A stretch of 48,751 bases of DNA from a virus: positions 1 through 48,751 of IMG/VR virus record IMGVR_UViG_3300046524_000034, one strand, 5' to 3'. Below, piece after piece: positions 34,191-44,200 of this stretch. Below the pieces are notes generated by a model, which worked only from the letters and a program-made list of their open reading frames with translations, was not told the origin of the DNA and made no database searches. The first letter of the stretch is position 1. Each line of letters starts with the position of its first letter. Position numbers and translations under genes: made by a program.

Positions 34191-35050
34191 TTGATGCCCG
34201 CCTCCTTCTGGAGCTCCTTGAAGCCGGACTTGCCGATCGCCGGGTCGTACGAGACACCCGCGGTCTTCAGGTGCGGGTTCTTGTTGTGGAACCGGGCGAC
34301 CGCCTTCTGGGTCTCGGGGCCGTAGTAGGTGGTGTAGGCGCCGGGGATCGGGCCGTAGCCCGCCTTGACCAGGAAGTGCTGGAGATCCTTGACCTGGGCG
34401 TGCTTGGCGCCGGGCTTCACCGCGGAGTTCAGGGCCACGATCTTCGAGGCCGGCTTCGGGGCGGGCTTCGCGGGGGCGGGCTTGCTCGGGGCCGGCGCGG
34501 ACGGAGCAGGCTTGGGCTCCGCCTTCGGCGCCTCGTCCTTGAACTTCGGGTCGGCCGACTTGATGCCCTCGGCGAACTTCGGGTAGCCGTAGCCGTACAC
34601 GTAGGCGTCCCGGCGCACCCGCTTCTTCGCGTAGACACCGTCCCCCTCGGCGCTCCCGTTGACGTTGGTGTTGCCCTCGTACGTGTAGATGTAGGTGTCG
34701 TCGTAGTCGTAGACGATGCCCGTGTGGGTGCCGCCACCAGCGCCGAAGAAGACCTGCGCCCCGATGCCGGGGTACTCGCTGAAGCGGCCCTGGCGCTTGT
34801 ACCAGGCGACCGCGGTCTCGCAGCCGGCCGTCTTGGGGTAGAGCGCGGCGACGCCCGCCTCGGCCGCCACCCACGCCACGTACGCGGCGCACCACGGCCA
34901 GCCGTAGCCGTCCTGGTCGTAGCCGGGGATCTTGCCGAACCAGCGGTTGTACTTCGAGTCGTTGACCCAGTGGCCACCCGACTTCTTCTCCTGGGTACCG
35001 ACTTCGGCCTTCGCGACCGAGAGAACCTTTGCTACCTGTGACACTTTCAC
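34187..35050 (-). CDS. Endolysin: CHAP amidase/peptidase plus peptidoglycan-binding domain
   Basis: Cleaves host peptidoglycan. Encodes 287 residues from GTG 35050. The CHAP-type cysteine peptidase fold has GWPWCAAYVAW (catalytic Cys54) and GGGTHTGIVYDY (His109), as in Streptomyces phage lysins. A Pro/Ala/Lys linker (about 175-205) joins it to a C-terminal peptidoglycan-binding domain (AKHAQVKDLQHFLVKAGYGP, then YGPETQKAVARFHNKN). The gene is coupled to the holin-like gene. Confidence 0.92.
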   Translation of the reverse strand: MKVSQVAKVLSVAKAEVGTQEKKSGGHWVNDSKYNRWFGKIPGYDQDGYGWPWCAAYVAWVAAEAGVAALYPKTAGCETAVAWYKRQGRFSEYPGIGAQVFFGAGGGTHTGIVYDYDDTYIYTYEGNTNVNGSAEGDGVYAKKRVRRDAYVYGYGYPKFAEGIKSADPKFKDEAPKAEPKPAPSAPAPSKPAPAKPAPKPASKIVALNSAVKPGAKHAQVKDLQHFLVKAGYGPIPGAYTTYYGPETQKAVARFHNKNPHLKTAGVSYDPAIGKSGFKELQKEAGIK

Positions 35051-35062
35051 AACCTCCTGTTG

Positions 35063-35416
35063 TCAGGCCGCGTTCGCGGCCATGTGGTCGTCGAGTCGTT
35101 CCGCCACGGCAAGGCGCTCGCGGCGTTCATGTGCGATGTCGGAGCGCACGGCAGCGATGTCCTCGCTGTGCCGCTCCTGGAGTGCGAGGACCCGGTCGAG
35201 GCGGTAGGCCACCGCGTCGAGGTCGTCGCGCAGGTTTGTGGAGTGGGTGTTGGCGACCTGGTCGCGCGCTTCCTGCGTGTGCTCGCGCACCTCGTTGATG
35301 GCGCCGGCCTGGCGCCGCAGGAGCTCGACGATGACGCCCACCAGGGCGACGCCGAGGGTGCCTCCTGCGGTCACCAGCGCCACTTGCACACTGGAGTCCG
35401 TGGCCAGCGTGGTCAC
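35063..35416 (-). CDS. DUF2746-like membrane-anchored coiled-coil protein
   Basis: Encodes 117 residues from GTG 35416, overlapping the tail-fibre stop. One N-terminal transmembrane helix (VALVTAGGTLGVALVGVIVE, about 12-31) is followed by a long charged coiled coil (INEVREHTQEARDQVANTHS, DDLDAVAYRLDRVLALQERH). This architecture matches DUF2746 proteins next to endolysins in actinophages, thought to act in lysis. An operator-like site lies in the first codons. Confidence 0.7.
   Translation of the reverse strand: MTTLATDSSVQVALVTAGGTLGVALVGVIVELLRRQAGAINEVREHTQEARDQVANTHSTNLRDDLDAVAYRLDRVLALQERHSEDIAAVRSDIAHERRERLAVAERLDDHMAANAA
35378..35390 (-). promoter_or_regulatory. Stoperator-like 13-bp site
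   Basis: TGTGCAAGTGGCG in the first codons of the DUF2746-like gene, pointing with transcription. Confidence 0.5.
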
Positions 35417-36687
35417 GACAGCGCGCTCTCCAGGCGGGCCAGCCGGGCTTCGAGGTCTTCGAGCTGCCGGGCCTGGCGCTGGACGAGGGGAAGCAGGGCC
35501 ACTCCGAGGAGGTCGTAGCGCAGTCCGTCGACCTCGCCGTCGAGGTAGTTGACGAGCCAGCCGAAGCCGGCCTTCTCGGCCTCCTCTGCGATCAGGCCGA
35601 CCTCGTCCTTGCGCCCCTCGCGCACCGTGCCCTCGCTGTCGACCCGGTCCTTGCGGTCGTAGATGACGGGGCGGAGCTTGAGGATGTCGTCCGGGTCGAT
35701 CGCGAAGTCGCGGACGTTCTCCTTGAACTTGATCGAGGAGGTGTTGCGAGCGAAGGTGCCGTCACCCTGCACCCACACCGCGTAGTACGTGCCGGAGCCG
35801 GACACCGAGTCGGCGTGAACTCGCTTCGAACCGTTGGCCCAGGAGATCGTGTCGCCCGACTCCAGGTAGCTGGAGTGGGAGTGCGAACTCGGGGCGAACG
35901 TCGTCGGCTTGGAGGTGATCGACGACCAGGTGTGCGAGTGGGTGGCCGGAGTGAAGGTGGTCGGCTTACCGGTGACCGAGTCCCAGGTGTGGGAGTGGGT
36001 GGCCGGGGTGAACGTCGTGGGCTTGTCGGTGATGTCGGCCCACAGGTGCGTGTGCGCGGCCGGGGCGAACGTGGCCGGCTTGTTGGTCAGCGTCGTCCAG
36101 TCGACCGACTGCGTGATGTTGGTCCAGGCCGAGCCGCTCCAGAACTCCCACGTGGCAGTCGTGGTGTTGTAGCCGAGCCGGCCCGTACGCGGCGAGCTCG
36201 GGCGCGTAGCCGTGGTCCAGCCGCCCACCGTGTTGCCGACGAACTGACGGTCGCCCGTGACGGACGCGGCGGAGATCGAGGTGACGTTGGCACCCACTGC
36301 GACCGTGGCCAGCGACAGCTCGTAGATGCCCGTGTCGGTCTGGGTGAGAGCGGGCGGAGTGGAGGAGCCGGCCGTGCCCGCCTTGACCACGAGAGTGATC
36401 GAGTTGGTCGCAGGGTCCAGCTTCAGGACCACGCGGTCCACGCGGGCCGCGGTGTTGGACGCGGTGACCGTCAGCGGTTCGATCGCCGTCGAGTAGATCG
36501 CGTGACCACGAACGATCGCGAAGCCGGAGTTGACCTTCACGGTCATGCCCGTGCCGTCCGCGAAGACGGAGAGGCCGGTGCCGCCCACGCCATCGGCAAC
36601 GCCAGTGGACTGGAACTCGCGGAACAGGCGGGAGTAGTCGGTCTCGGTGACAGCCGTGCTGTCGAAGGGGTAAGACGTGATCGCCAC
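35413..36687 (-). CDS. Tail fibre with S74 intramolecular chaperone
   Basis: Encodes 424 residues. Residues 1-200 are beta-rich fibre. Residues about 205-275 hold four to five copies of a K-P-T-T-F-x-P-x-x-H-x-H repeat (HLWADITDKPTTFTPATHSH and relatives), whose HxH pairs can coordinate metal along a trimeric fibre. The C-terminal 130 residues are a peptidase_S74 chaperone: SSIKFKENVRDF, LRPVIYDRKD, EVGLIAEEAEKAGFGWLV, with a final coiled coil. In this family the chaperone cuts itself off after trimer folding. It is likely part of host recognition. Confidence 0.9.
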   Translation of the reverse strand: MAITSYPFDSTAVTETDYSRLFREFQSTGVADGVGGTGLSVFADGTGMTVKVNSGFAIVRGHAIYSTAIEPLTVTASNTAARVDRVVLKLDPATNSITLVVKAGTAGSSTPPALTQTDTGIYELSLATVAVGANVTSISAASVTGDRQFVGNTVGGWTTATRPSSPRTGRLGYNTTTATWEFWSGSAWTNITQSVDWTTLTNKPATFAPAAHTHLWADITDKPTTFTPATHSHTWDSVTGKPTTFTPATHSHTWSSITSKPTTFAPSSHSHSSYLESGDTISWANGSKRVHADSVSGSGTYYAVWVQGDGTFARNTSSIKFKENVRDFAIDPDDILKLRPVIYDRKDRVDSEGTVREGRKDEVGLIAEEAEKAGFGWLVNYLDGEVDGLRYDLLGVALLPLVQRQARQLEDLEARLARLESALS

Positions 36688-36705
36688 TTGCTGGGCCTCC
36701 TTGGG

Positions 36706-37083
36706 TTACAGGACGAAAGCGCCGGAGCAGCGGATCGTGTCGCCGACTTCGATGCTGTACGTGTTCGTGGTACGGATGGTGACCTCGCCGTTCGTCGTGA
36801 CGTCGCACTCGCCGTCCGCGTAGCCCGTCGAGTAGATCGTGGTGACCGTGCGGGCCGGCCGGTAGCCGACAGGCAGGGTCGCGATGACGACGTCGGCGAG
36901 GTTGTACGGGGCGGTGGCACCCGCGTTGAACTTGGTCGTCACGGCCAGGTCGAAGCCGAACGAGCAGACGCCGTTGATCTTCCGGCCCATGAAGTTGTTC
37001 ACGGTGACGCCTGCGCCGGGCGTCAGGCCGGACGTCGTGACGGTCGGGTCCACGACCGGGGGTGGGTAGAGGGACGCTCCCAC
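36706..37083 (-). CDS. Virion minor tail/fibre protein
   Basis: Encodes 125 residues. GTG 37083 is preferred because AAGGAG lies seven bases before it; the GTG is the end of a TGTGCAAGTG operator site, so the site sits exactly between ribosome site and start. Beta-rich throughout (GVTVNNFMGRKINGVCSFGF, then TVTTIYSTGYADGECDVTTN). It resembles small receptor-binding or capping proteins of actinophage tail tips. It lies between two fibre genes. Confidence 0.65.
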   Translation of the reverse strand: MGASLYPPPVVDPTVTTSGLTPGAGVTVNNFMGRKINGVCSFGFDLAVTTKFNAGATAPYNLADVVIATLPVGYRPARTVTTIYSTGYADGECDVTTNGEVTIRTTNTYSIEVGDTIRCSGAFVL

Positions 37084-37090
37084 TTGCACA
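37078..37090 (-). promoter_or_regulatory. Stoperator-like site containing a start codon
   Basis: TGTGCAAGTGGGA. The second GTG is the start codon of the gene at 37083. Confidence 0.5.
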
Positions 37091-37094
37091 CTCC

Positions 37095-38903
37095 TTACGC
37101 GAGGGCCATGACCATCTGGTCGTGGTTGAGCTGGAAGTTGGCCTTCGTGAGCGCGGTCGTCAGGTTCGCCATGCCGCTGACGTAGGCGTTGCGGATGAAC
37201 GCGCTGGAGAGGTTGTGGAAGATCGACGTGTTCGTCGCCGCCTCGTTCTGCGCGTAGAAGTAGTAGAAGTCCGTGGTCGCGCCGGCACTCATCAGGAAGG
37301 CGCCCCAGTAGCGGCCCGGCTGCAAGGTGACCGACCCGGTGAACGGGAAGGGCACGGCGCCAGCGTGCGAGTTCTGCTGCACGGTGGGAGAGCCGGTCGT
37401 CTGGCCGGCGGCCCCGACGTTGGACAGGGCCGTAGTGCCCGAGCTGATGACGCTGGTGCCGTCCTCCTTGTAGAGGCCGGCGAAGAACCGGGCCGCCGGG
37501 ACTGCGGTCGATCCGGCCCAGCCCGCGGCGAACACGAAGAGCTTGCTGACCGTGGTCGGCTCGGTGATGTTGAACCCTGCCAGGTAGGTGCGGCCGATCG
37601 TGATCGCGCGCCCGGTCGTCGGGGTGGCCAGCGTCGCCGGGTCGAGGGACCACGCCTGGAAGCCGAGGGCCTGCGGCGTCCACTCGTTCTTCGCCACCAC
37701 CGCGGGGATCTGTCCGATCGGCAGGCGCGTCGTCGAGTCGAGCTGGGCGACGCCGGATGCGGCGCCGACCGAGGAGGCCGGGACAGCTGAGACGTCGGAC
37801 GCGGTCAAGACGACTGCGCCGGTCTTGGTGTTGACCGAGGAGACGGGGGCCACGCTTGCGGCCTCGACCTTGAAGACCGTGCCGTCACCCTGCTTGATGT
37901 AGGGCAGGCCGTTCTGCGCGTAGAGCAGGAAGCCCTCGTTGGGGAGGGCCGGCTCCCAGGTCATGTTCCGCAGGCCGTGCGCTCCGCCCGTGGTGGCCTT
38001 CGCGTCGCCGAGCGGGCTACCGTCGCCGAAGGTGGTCTGCGCCCACTTGCGGGTGATCGACAGGCCGTTCAGGTTGAACGTGCCGTCGTCCTTCCGGGAG
38101 AAGATCCGGAAGTCGGAGCCGCTCCCGTCAGCAGGCTCGGCCGTGTTGTCGGCCTGGAATGACCAGCGCTTCACGCCACCGGACTTGAAGGAGAACTCGC
38201 GGTACGTGCCAGCCGTACCATTCACGCTGAGCTCGCCGCTGAGCGTCCCGCCCGTGGTGGGCAGGGCGCCCACGTCGGAGGCGGCCAGGACGACTGCGCC
38301 GGTCTTGGTGTTGACCGAGGTGACGGGGGCCGTGCCCCCGCCGGTCCCGACCTGGAAGACGGTGCCGTCAGCCTGCTTGATGTAGGGCAGGCCGGCCTTC
38401 GAGTAGAGGAAGACGCCGCCCGTGGTGGTGGCCGGGTCGACGGTGAGATCGCGCAGGCCCAGCGCGCCGGCCGAGGTGACCTGGGCCGTGCCGTGGTGCA
38501 CGGTCGTGCCGAAGGTGATCGTGCCGTCCGACCGCTTGGCGTGGATGACGGTCTTGTTGAACGTGCCGTCATCGTTGCGGGCCGAGAGGCGGAAGTCGGA
38601 GCCGGCCGCGCTGCCCGCTTCTGCGACGTCGTCGACCTGGGCCTCCCAGCGGCTGACTCCATCGGTCAGCCAGCGGAACGCGCGGTAGTTGCCGGCTGGC
38701 CGGTCGATGTTGATGTACGTCGCGGCGACGGTGGCGTTGGCGTTGGACGGCAGGGCGTTGACATCCGAGGCGGCGAGCGTGACGGAGGCAGCGCTCTTGC
38801 CGTTGATCGACTGGATGACGCCGGGGTCACCCTTGGCGCCAGCCGCACCGGTCGGGCCGGTGAAGCCGGAGATGGCCGGCTCTGGGATTACGGAGAAGCC
38901 CAT
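37095..38903 (-). CDS. Long tail fibre protein with collagen-like start and duplicated module
   Basis: Encodes 602 residues. A collagen-type stretch GFTGPTGAAGAKGDPG lies near the N-terminus. A module is then repeated: SVNTKTGAVVLAASDVGALP and close variants near residues 32, 203 and 355, each followed (twice clearly) by a beta segment ending in GSDFR...R-DDGTFN and by LPYIKQADGTVFQV. The C-terminal 220 residues form a separate carbohydrate-binding-like domain (FVFAAGWAGSTAVPAARFFA, GRYWGAFLMSAG). It is probably a trimeric adhesin. The start overlaps the previous gene's stop by one base (38903). Confidence 0.85.
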   Translation of the reverse strand: MGFSVIPEPAISGFTGPTGAAGAKGDPGVIQSINGKSAASVTLAASDVNALPSNANATVAATYINIDRPAGNYRAFRWLTDGVSRWEAQVDDVAEAGSAAGSDFRLSARNDDGTFNKTVIHAKRSDGTITFGTTVHHGTAQVTSAGALGLRDLTVDPATTTGGVFLYSKAGLPYIKQADGTVFQVGTGGGTAPVTSVNTKTGAVVLAASDVGALPTTGGTLSGELSVNGTAGTYREFSFKSGGVKRWSFQADNTAEPADGSGSDFRIFSRKDDGTFNLNGLSITRKWAQTTFGDGSPLGDAKATTGGAHGLRNMTWEPALPNEGFLLYAQNGLPYIKQGDGTVFKVEAASVAPVSSVNTKTGAVVLTASDVSAVPASSVGAASGVAQLDSTTRLPIGQIPAVVAKNEWTPQALGFQAWSLDPATLATPTTGRAITIGRTYLAGFNITEPTTVSKLFVFAAGWAGSTAVPAARFFAGLYKEDGTSVISSGTTALSNVGAAGQTTGSPTVQQNSHAGAVPFPFTGSVTLQPGRYWGAFLMSAGATTDFYYFYAQNEAATNTSIFHNLSSAFIRNAYVSGMANLTTALTKANFQLNHDQMVMALA

Positions 38904-39208
38904 CAGGCGGTCACCTCCACTCCGCAGATGTGAATGCCCAGGGTCGTGCTGCTGGCCTGGACGTCGATGGTGTTGCCCTCGGTGAGCACCTGGCTGATGT
39001 CGAGGGTGAAGATGCCGTTACCGGGGACCGGGGTGTTCGGGACGATGGCGACGGAGCCGAAGCGGATCAGCACGGTGGCCGCGGTGGTGCTGGAGTTGGT
39101 CACGACGATGTTCGTGACGATGGTCGTCGCGCCGGTCGGCACCGTGTAGACGACGGTCTGAGTCGTCGTGGAGTTGCTTCGGTTCAGACGCTTGGGCGTG
39201 TTCGCCAT
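38903..39208 (-). CDS. Small beta-sandwich virion protein
   Basis: Encodes 101 residues from ATG 39208. Thr/Val-rich alternation throughout (TTTQTVVYTVPTGATTIVTN, then IVVTNSSTTAATVLIRFGSV) predicts a compact beta sandwich, as in small fibre-associated or decoration proteins. It lies between the tail hub gene and the long fibre gene, so a tail-tip accessory role is most likely. Confidence 0.65.
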   Translation of the reverse strand: MANTPKRLNRSNSTTTQTVVYTVPTGATTIVTNIVVTNSSTTAATVLIRFGSVAIVPNTPVPGNGIFTLDISQVLTEGNTIDVQASSTTLGIHICGVEVTA

Positions 39209-39211
39209 CGG

Positions 39212-40426
39212 TTACCACACCCCCATGATTTGCATGATCTGGTCGGATGAAGAGGAGCCGCTGCCCCCGGAGTTGGCCTCCAGGTTGGACAGGCGGGTCT
39301 CGGTGTTGGCCACGCGCTTGTTCAGGGCCGCGCTCGCGTCGAAGCCGGTGGCGTCGCCGAGCAGGGCGCCGAGCCGGAAGCCGTCCCGGTTCGCCTTGAT
39401 GACGTAGCCGGTGACGGTGGACTTCAGCTCCTGGTCATCGACGATGACGACCAGGGCGTCGCCGAGTCCCCACTCCTTGCCGAAGCGGGCCTGGCTGTCC
39501 TCCATGGGGACGACCTGGACGTTGATCGCGGTGAAGCCTGCGTCTGCGATGGCTTCGTCGCCGGCCTGCTGGAGCTCGGCCCAGTCGTCGGTGTTGCGCT
39601 GGTCGACGAACTGCTCGATGCGCCGGCCCCAGTCAGCCTCTGCGGCGATGGACTCGGCACTGTCGACCTGGAGGAACTGCCGCTCGGTGAGGTCGCCCTG
39701 GCCCGCCACGATGGCGCGCGTGACGCCGGGCGGGGAGATGCCGACCTTCTGTCCAGACAGCGTCCCGTTGCGGACGTCGAGCCGAACGAAGGCCGAGCGG
39801 TCGGTGATGGCGTAGGTCTCGAAGACCAGGTTCGCCCCGCGCTGCACGACCCGGAAGCCGAGGCCGGCCAGGAGGGCGATCTCGGTGAGCAGGTTGCCCA
39901 GAACGGGGAAGCGGGCGGACTGGTTGATGATCGGCCCGCGGGCCTGGTCCGTGCCCATGACGAGCCCCGTCTTGCGACGAGCGGCCGGAGCCGAGGGTCC
40001 GATGTTCGCGTTGACGTACGCGTGCATGACGGTCTCGACCCTGCCGGTGCGCACGTCATGCGCTTCGGTCTGGCTGGCGCCGTCCGGGTTGGACGGCTGA
40101 GGGAAGGCCAGCGCATCTGCGAGACAGACGGTGTCTGACACGCCCTCGAAGGAGACCGAGCCGTCCGGGTCGGTGGGGGTCGAAGAGAACTCCGACTTCA
40201 CCATCGGCCCGGACAGCAAGACATCGTCGGGCCCGGTCACGATGATCCCGGCGCCGGGCGTCCGCAGCGTGTCACACAGCGGATGCTCCGAGGCCAGGGT
40301 CAGCGTCCACGAGCCGAGGTTGTTGAAGTTGTCGGTGAGTTCCAGGTCCAGTTCTTCGGGGCGGATGATGCCCCTGCGGACCAGAGTCTTGTCACGCACC
40401 TCGACGGTGATGTCTTCCAGGCGCAC
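39212..40426 (-). CDS. Gp37-like minor tail protein (tail hub)
   Basis: Encodes 404 residues from GTG 40426. Length, position after the distal tail gene and stretches such as LELTDNFNNLGSWTLTLASE, TGPDDVLLSGPMV and FPVLGNLLTEIALLAGLGFR match the siphovirus ReqiPepy6 Gp37-like family of tail hub proteins. The C-terminus has a coiled coil (ALNKRVANTETRLSNLEANS) and a Gly/Ser linker, probably for attaching fibres. The start overlaps the previous stop. Confidence 0.85.
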   Translation of the reverse strand: MRLEDITVEVRDKTLVRRGIIRPEELDLELTDNFNNLGSWTLTLASEHPLCDTLRTPGAGIIVTGPDDVLLSGPMVKSEFSSTPTDPDGSVSFEGVSDTVCLADALAFPQPSNPDGASQTEAHDVRTGRVETVMHAYVNANIGPSAPAARRKTGLVMGTDQARGPIINQSARFPVLGNLLTEIALLAGLGFRVVQRGANLVFETYAITDRSAFVRLDVRNGTLSGQKVGISPPGVTRAIVAGQGDLTERQFLQVDSAESIAAEADWGRRIEQFVDQRNTDDWAELQQAGDEAIADAGFTAINVQVVPMEDSQARFGKEWGLGDALVVIVDDQELKSTVTGYVIKANRDGFRLGALLGDATGFDASAALNKRVANTETRLSNLEANSGGSGSSSSDQIMQIMGVW

Positions 40427-41281
40427 TCAGATCACCATCCACTTCCGGGGATACCAGGAGCAGGTGATCTGCGAGGCGCTGGTGGTGTTCAACAGGGAGG
40501 CGGTCGCGGTGGACTCGCCCGGCTGGACGGTCCAGAACCGTGGGGCGGTGTCCAACAGGTCGTACCGGTTGGCGCCGGTCTCGTCTTGCACGGTGCCCTT
40601 GCGGGTGTCGACGATCAGTCGCTGTCCGGCAGTCAGGGTGCCGTTCCACTTCAGCGTCTCGCCGCTGGGTGATGTCGCGACGAAGTGGTCACCGGGACCG
40701 CGGACCTCCCACACCGGGTACGCCGCAACGTCACCGGAGTTCGAGAGGTCGATGGAGCCGATCGCCTGCGAGGGGGAGACCTTCATGGATACGAGGTTGG
40801 TCAGGAACGCAGTGCCTGCGACCGCGCCGGAGACCGTACGCACCTGCTGTTGGGAGCTGATGAAGTACGGGTCGCCGGCCCGCAGCGTGAGCACGGTCTG
40901 GAACTCGTTCGTCCCGATCGTGTCCTCGCCGTAGGTGTACTCGCCACCTCCGACGCGGTGAACCTCGGTCGACCACTGGATGCCGTCGTCGTCGAGGACC
41001 AGGGAGCACCCCCCGGCCAGCATGAGAGCCAGCCGGGAGAGCTTCTTCTGTAGGTCCGCGCGGTCGAGCGCCAGTATGTCGAGGGGCAGGTCGATGTCTC
41101 TCGTCTGGACGCGGGTCCCGCGGAAGACGGCGCCGTCTCCGGCGCCCTCCAGCCACTGGACCGACACAGGGGGCAGGCCCAGGCCAGTCACACCGGACTT
41201 GGCCTGGAAACCCACCCCCTGCTCGTCGATCTCGTTGAGGTTGATCGTGTCTGCGCCGCTCACGAGCAGGAGCTTTGGCAC
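40427..41281 (-). CDS. Distal tail (Dit-like) protein
   Basis: Encodes 284 residues from GTG 41281. The first half has the DUF-type distal-tail pattern (NLNEIDEQGVGFQAKSGVTG, then GTRVQTRDIDLPLDILALDR). The second half, galectin-like, contains VWEVRGPGDHFVATSPSGET and a final SASQITCSWYPRKWMVI. It sits directly after the tape measure gene, where siphoviruses encode Dit. It probably forms the ring joining tail tube and hub. Confidence 0.85.
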   Translation of the reverse strand: MPKLLLVSGADTINLNEIDEQGVGFQAKSGVTGLGLPPVSVQWLEGAGDGAVFRGTRVQTRDIDLPLDILALDRADLQKKLSRLALMLAGGCSLVLDDDGIQWSTEVHRVGGGEYTYGEDTIGTNEFQTVLTLRAGDPYFISSQQQVRTVSGAVAGTAFLTNLVSMKVSPSQAIGSIDLSNSGDVAAYPVWEVRGPGDHFVATSPSGETLKWNGTLTAGQRLIVDTRKGTVQDETGANRYDLLDTAPRFWTVQPGESTATASLLNTTSASQITCSWYPRKWMVI

Positions 41282-41286
41282 TTACT

Positions 41287-44200
41287 TCACCATCCCATCC
41301 TGGCTCGGTTGGCGGCGGCGAACAGATCCTCTTCAGAGCCGAGCGAGGAGCCGGGTGCCGCGTAGTAGTTGAGGGTCTTCGAGCTGCCTCCCGTCGAGGA
41401 GCCGCTGCTCAGGGCGCTGCCGACCGCCGAAGCGATGTTGCGCGCCGTGGAGTTGGAGGTCGGGCCGATGAGCAGGGAGTCCTCGACCGCCTGGGCGATG
41501 TTGGACTTCTCGCCGACCACACCGAGGGAGAAGCCCTGCCCGAAGTACGAGCCGAGCTTCTTCGCAACCCTGGAGGGGCTGTGGATACCGAGCGCCTTCT
41601 TGATGGCCTTGACCATCGAGTCGGCGATCTTCAGCATCTGCTTCTCGATCTTGTCGGCCTGCGATTCCAGACCCTTGACCAAGCCCTCAGCCATGTGGAT
41701 GCCGTTGTCGTACATCACCTGGCTTGCGGTCTTGCCGACCTTGTCGGCCGCGCTGGAGATCTCCTTCTCCAGCTTGTTGACCTGGCTGACGCCGGCCTGG
41801 CCGGCACTGAGGATCGCCTCAGCCGCTTCCATGCCGGCCTGGGGGCCGGCCTGCGCGAGCTGGTCGAACGAGTCCGCGTTCAGGCCGAGCTTCTTGAGCT
41901 TGGCCAGCACGTCAGCGAAGTGCCGCGCCTGATCCCGAGCCTGCGTGAGCTGCTCGATGATCCCCTTGAAGCCGCCCTCCATGTTCGTGACGTTGGCTGC
42001 GTCAACGATCTTCTGGGCGATGTTCGCGGCGTAGTCGGCCTTCGCTGCCTTGAGGTCCGCGAGGGACTTCTTGGCGTCGTCGACCTTCTTCGACAGCTTC
42101 TCGTAGTCCGAGAGCAGCGAGTTGAGCTGCGCCTGGTCGGCCTTGACCTTGTTCGTCACCGACTTGCTCAGCTTGGCCTTGCCGATCAGGTCCGTCAGGC
42201 CGCTGAGGCTCTTCTTCACGTTGTCGAACTGCGACTCAAGGCCCTTGATCAGGCCCTTGATGATCACAACACCGGCGTTGTAGAGAAGGACCTTGTCCTT
42301 GGGGAGCGGACCCTTCCAGTCGGTCAGCTTGCTGGTGAGGTCGCCGAGCTTGGACTTGACCGAGCCGAACATCGAGCTGATGCCGGAGATGAGGCCCCTG
42401 ATGAGCGCCTTGCCGGCCTCCATCAGCGTCGAGCCGAGCGACCCGAGCGCGGACTTCGCCTTGGCAGGCAAACCCTTGACCGTGGTCACGGCCTTGCCGA
42501 TCCACGTTCCGATGGTGGAGACGAGACTGCTCAGCGCCGAGGAGGCGGTGGTGCGGATCGTCGTCCAGCCCGAGGAGAAGAACCGGCCGACCGCGGCGAT
42601 GCCGTCAGAGACGAGACCGCGGATTCCGGTCAGGCCGATGCTGACGTACCCACGGAGCGCGGCGAACGCGCCCGTGAAGATCTCGCCGACAGCCTTCCAA
42701 CCGGCCTTGAACAGAGCACCGATGGCCTTCAGGCCCTTGCCGGCCGCGCCCAGGATGCCGATGTTGAGGAAGATTTCGAGTGCGCCGAGGATGGTGTCCC
42801 AGACGCCCTTGAGCATCCCCAGGATGCCGTTCCAGAGCTGCTTGAACCCGTCCTTGAACATGTCCCAGTTGCCGGTGAAGATGCCCTTGAACAGGCCCCA
42901 CCAGATCTTGAAGAAGCCGACGATGTAGTCGAAGACTCCGACGAAGAATCCCTTGAGTCCTTCGAGGACCAGGCCCACACCGTTGATCGCGGCGACGAGG
43001 GCGCCGGCCAGGATCTCGATGATGAACTGGAGCACCGGCACGAGGATCGGCATCAGGAAGTTGACGACCGCGAGCAGCGCCTGAAGGAACGGCTGGAGTG
43101 CCTCGACCACGCGGGAGATCGCGTCGGCCAGCGGAGGCAGGACGGACTGGACGACCTCGGACAGCATCGGAAGCAGAGGCGTGATGACTGCCGAGATGAT
43201 CTGGAGGGCGATGGCGATCACCGGCTGGAGGGCCGCGAAGATCGTGGTCAGCGCCTGCGCCAGAACGGGCAGGATCGGAGCCAGTGCATCCATCAGGGCG
43301 GACGCCAGAGGCATCACGGCCTGGAGGATCTGACCGAAGATCGCAGCGACCGGAGGCAGGATCGTGGCCAGGAACTGGAACGCCTGACCGAGCAGGTTGC
43401 CCACGATCGGGACCATCTGCTCGATGACCGGAGCCAGCGCCTGGAAAGCCTGGGTCAGTGCGCCGCCGAGCAGGGTGATGATCGGCGAGAGCTGAGGGAG
43501 CAGGGTGGCGAACGCCCCAGCGAGCGGGGTGATCGCGGACGAGATGAGCTGAGCGAAGATCGGCAGGGCCTGCCCGACGACGCTGAAGATCGCGCCGAGC
43601 GCCTGGCCCACCGGGGCGAGCGCGGGGGCAAGGGCCGTGACGGCCCCCTGGAGCCCGTTGAACAGCGTCTCGATGCCCTGAGTTACCGCGGGCTGCGCGA
43701 GGGCGTCAGCGATGGCGCCGAGCGCCGTGCCGATGATCTCGCCGGCCTGCGGGAGGACGCTCGTCAGGAGCTGACCGAGGGTCTTGAACAGGTTCTCGAC
43801 AGCCGGGCCGGACTGGCTGGCGATGTTGTCCATCGCCTGGTGCGCGGCCTTGAAGACGTCGACCAGGCCGGACTGGAAGCCGGGGGAGTCGACCGTCTTG
43901 TGGATGCCGGCGAGCGCCTGGTTCAGGGAGCCGAGGGACGTACCGCCGGCCTCGGTCGCCGCCTTCGCGACGCCGGACAGAATGCCGTACGTGTTGTAGA
44001 GAACGCCGCCCAGATCCTTCAGGGCCTGGATGCCCTCGTCGATCTCGGCCTTGATCCCGTTCTCGCCCTTGGCCGCCAGGAAGTCGGCGAACTGCTGCGA
44101 GATGTCGACGAACCACTGGGCGAGCTGCGGCAGGTAGGACGTGCCGACCTTGCCGAGGGTCGCGATGATGTCGGCGAACGCCTGCGTGCCACCGGTCGCG

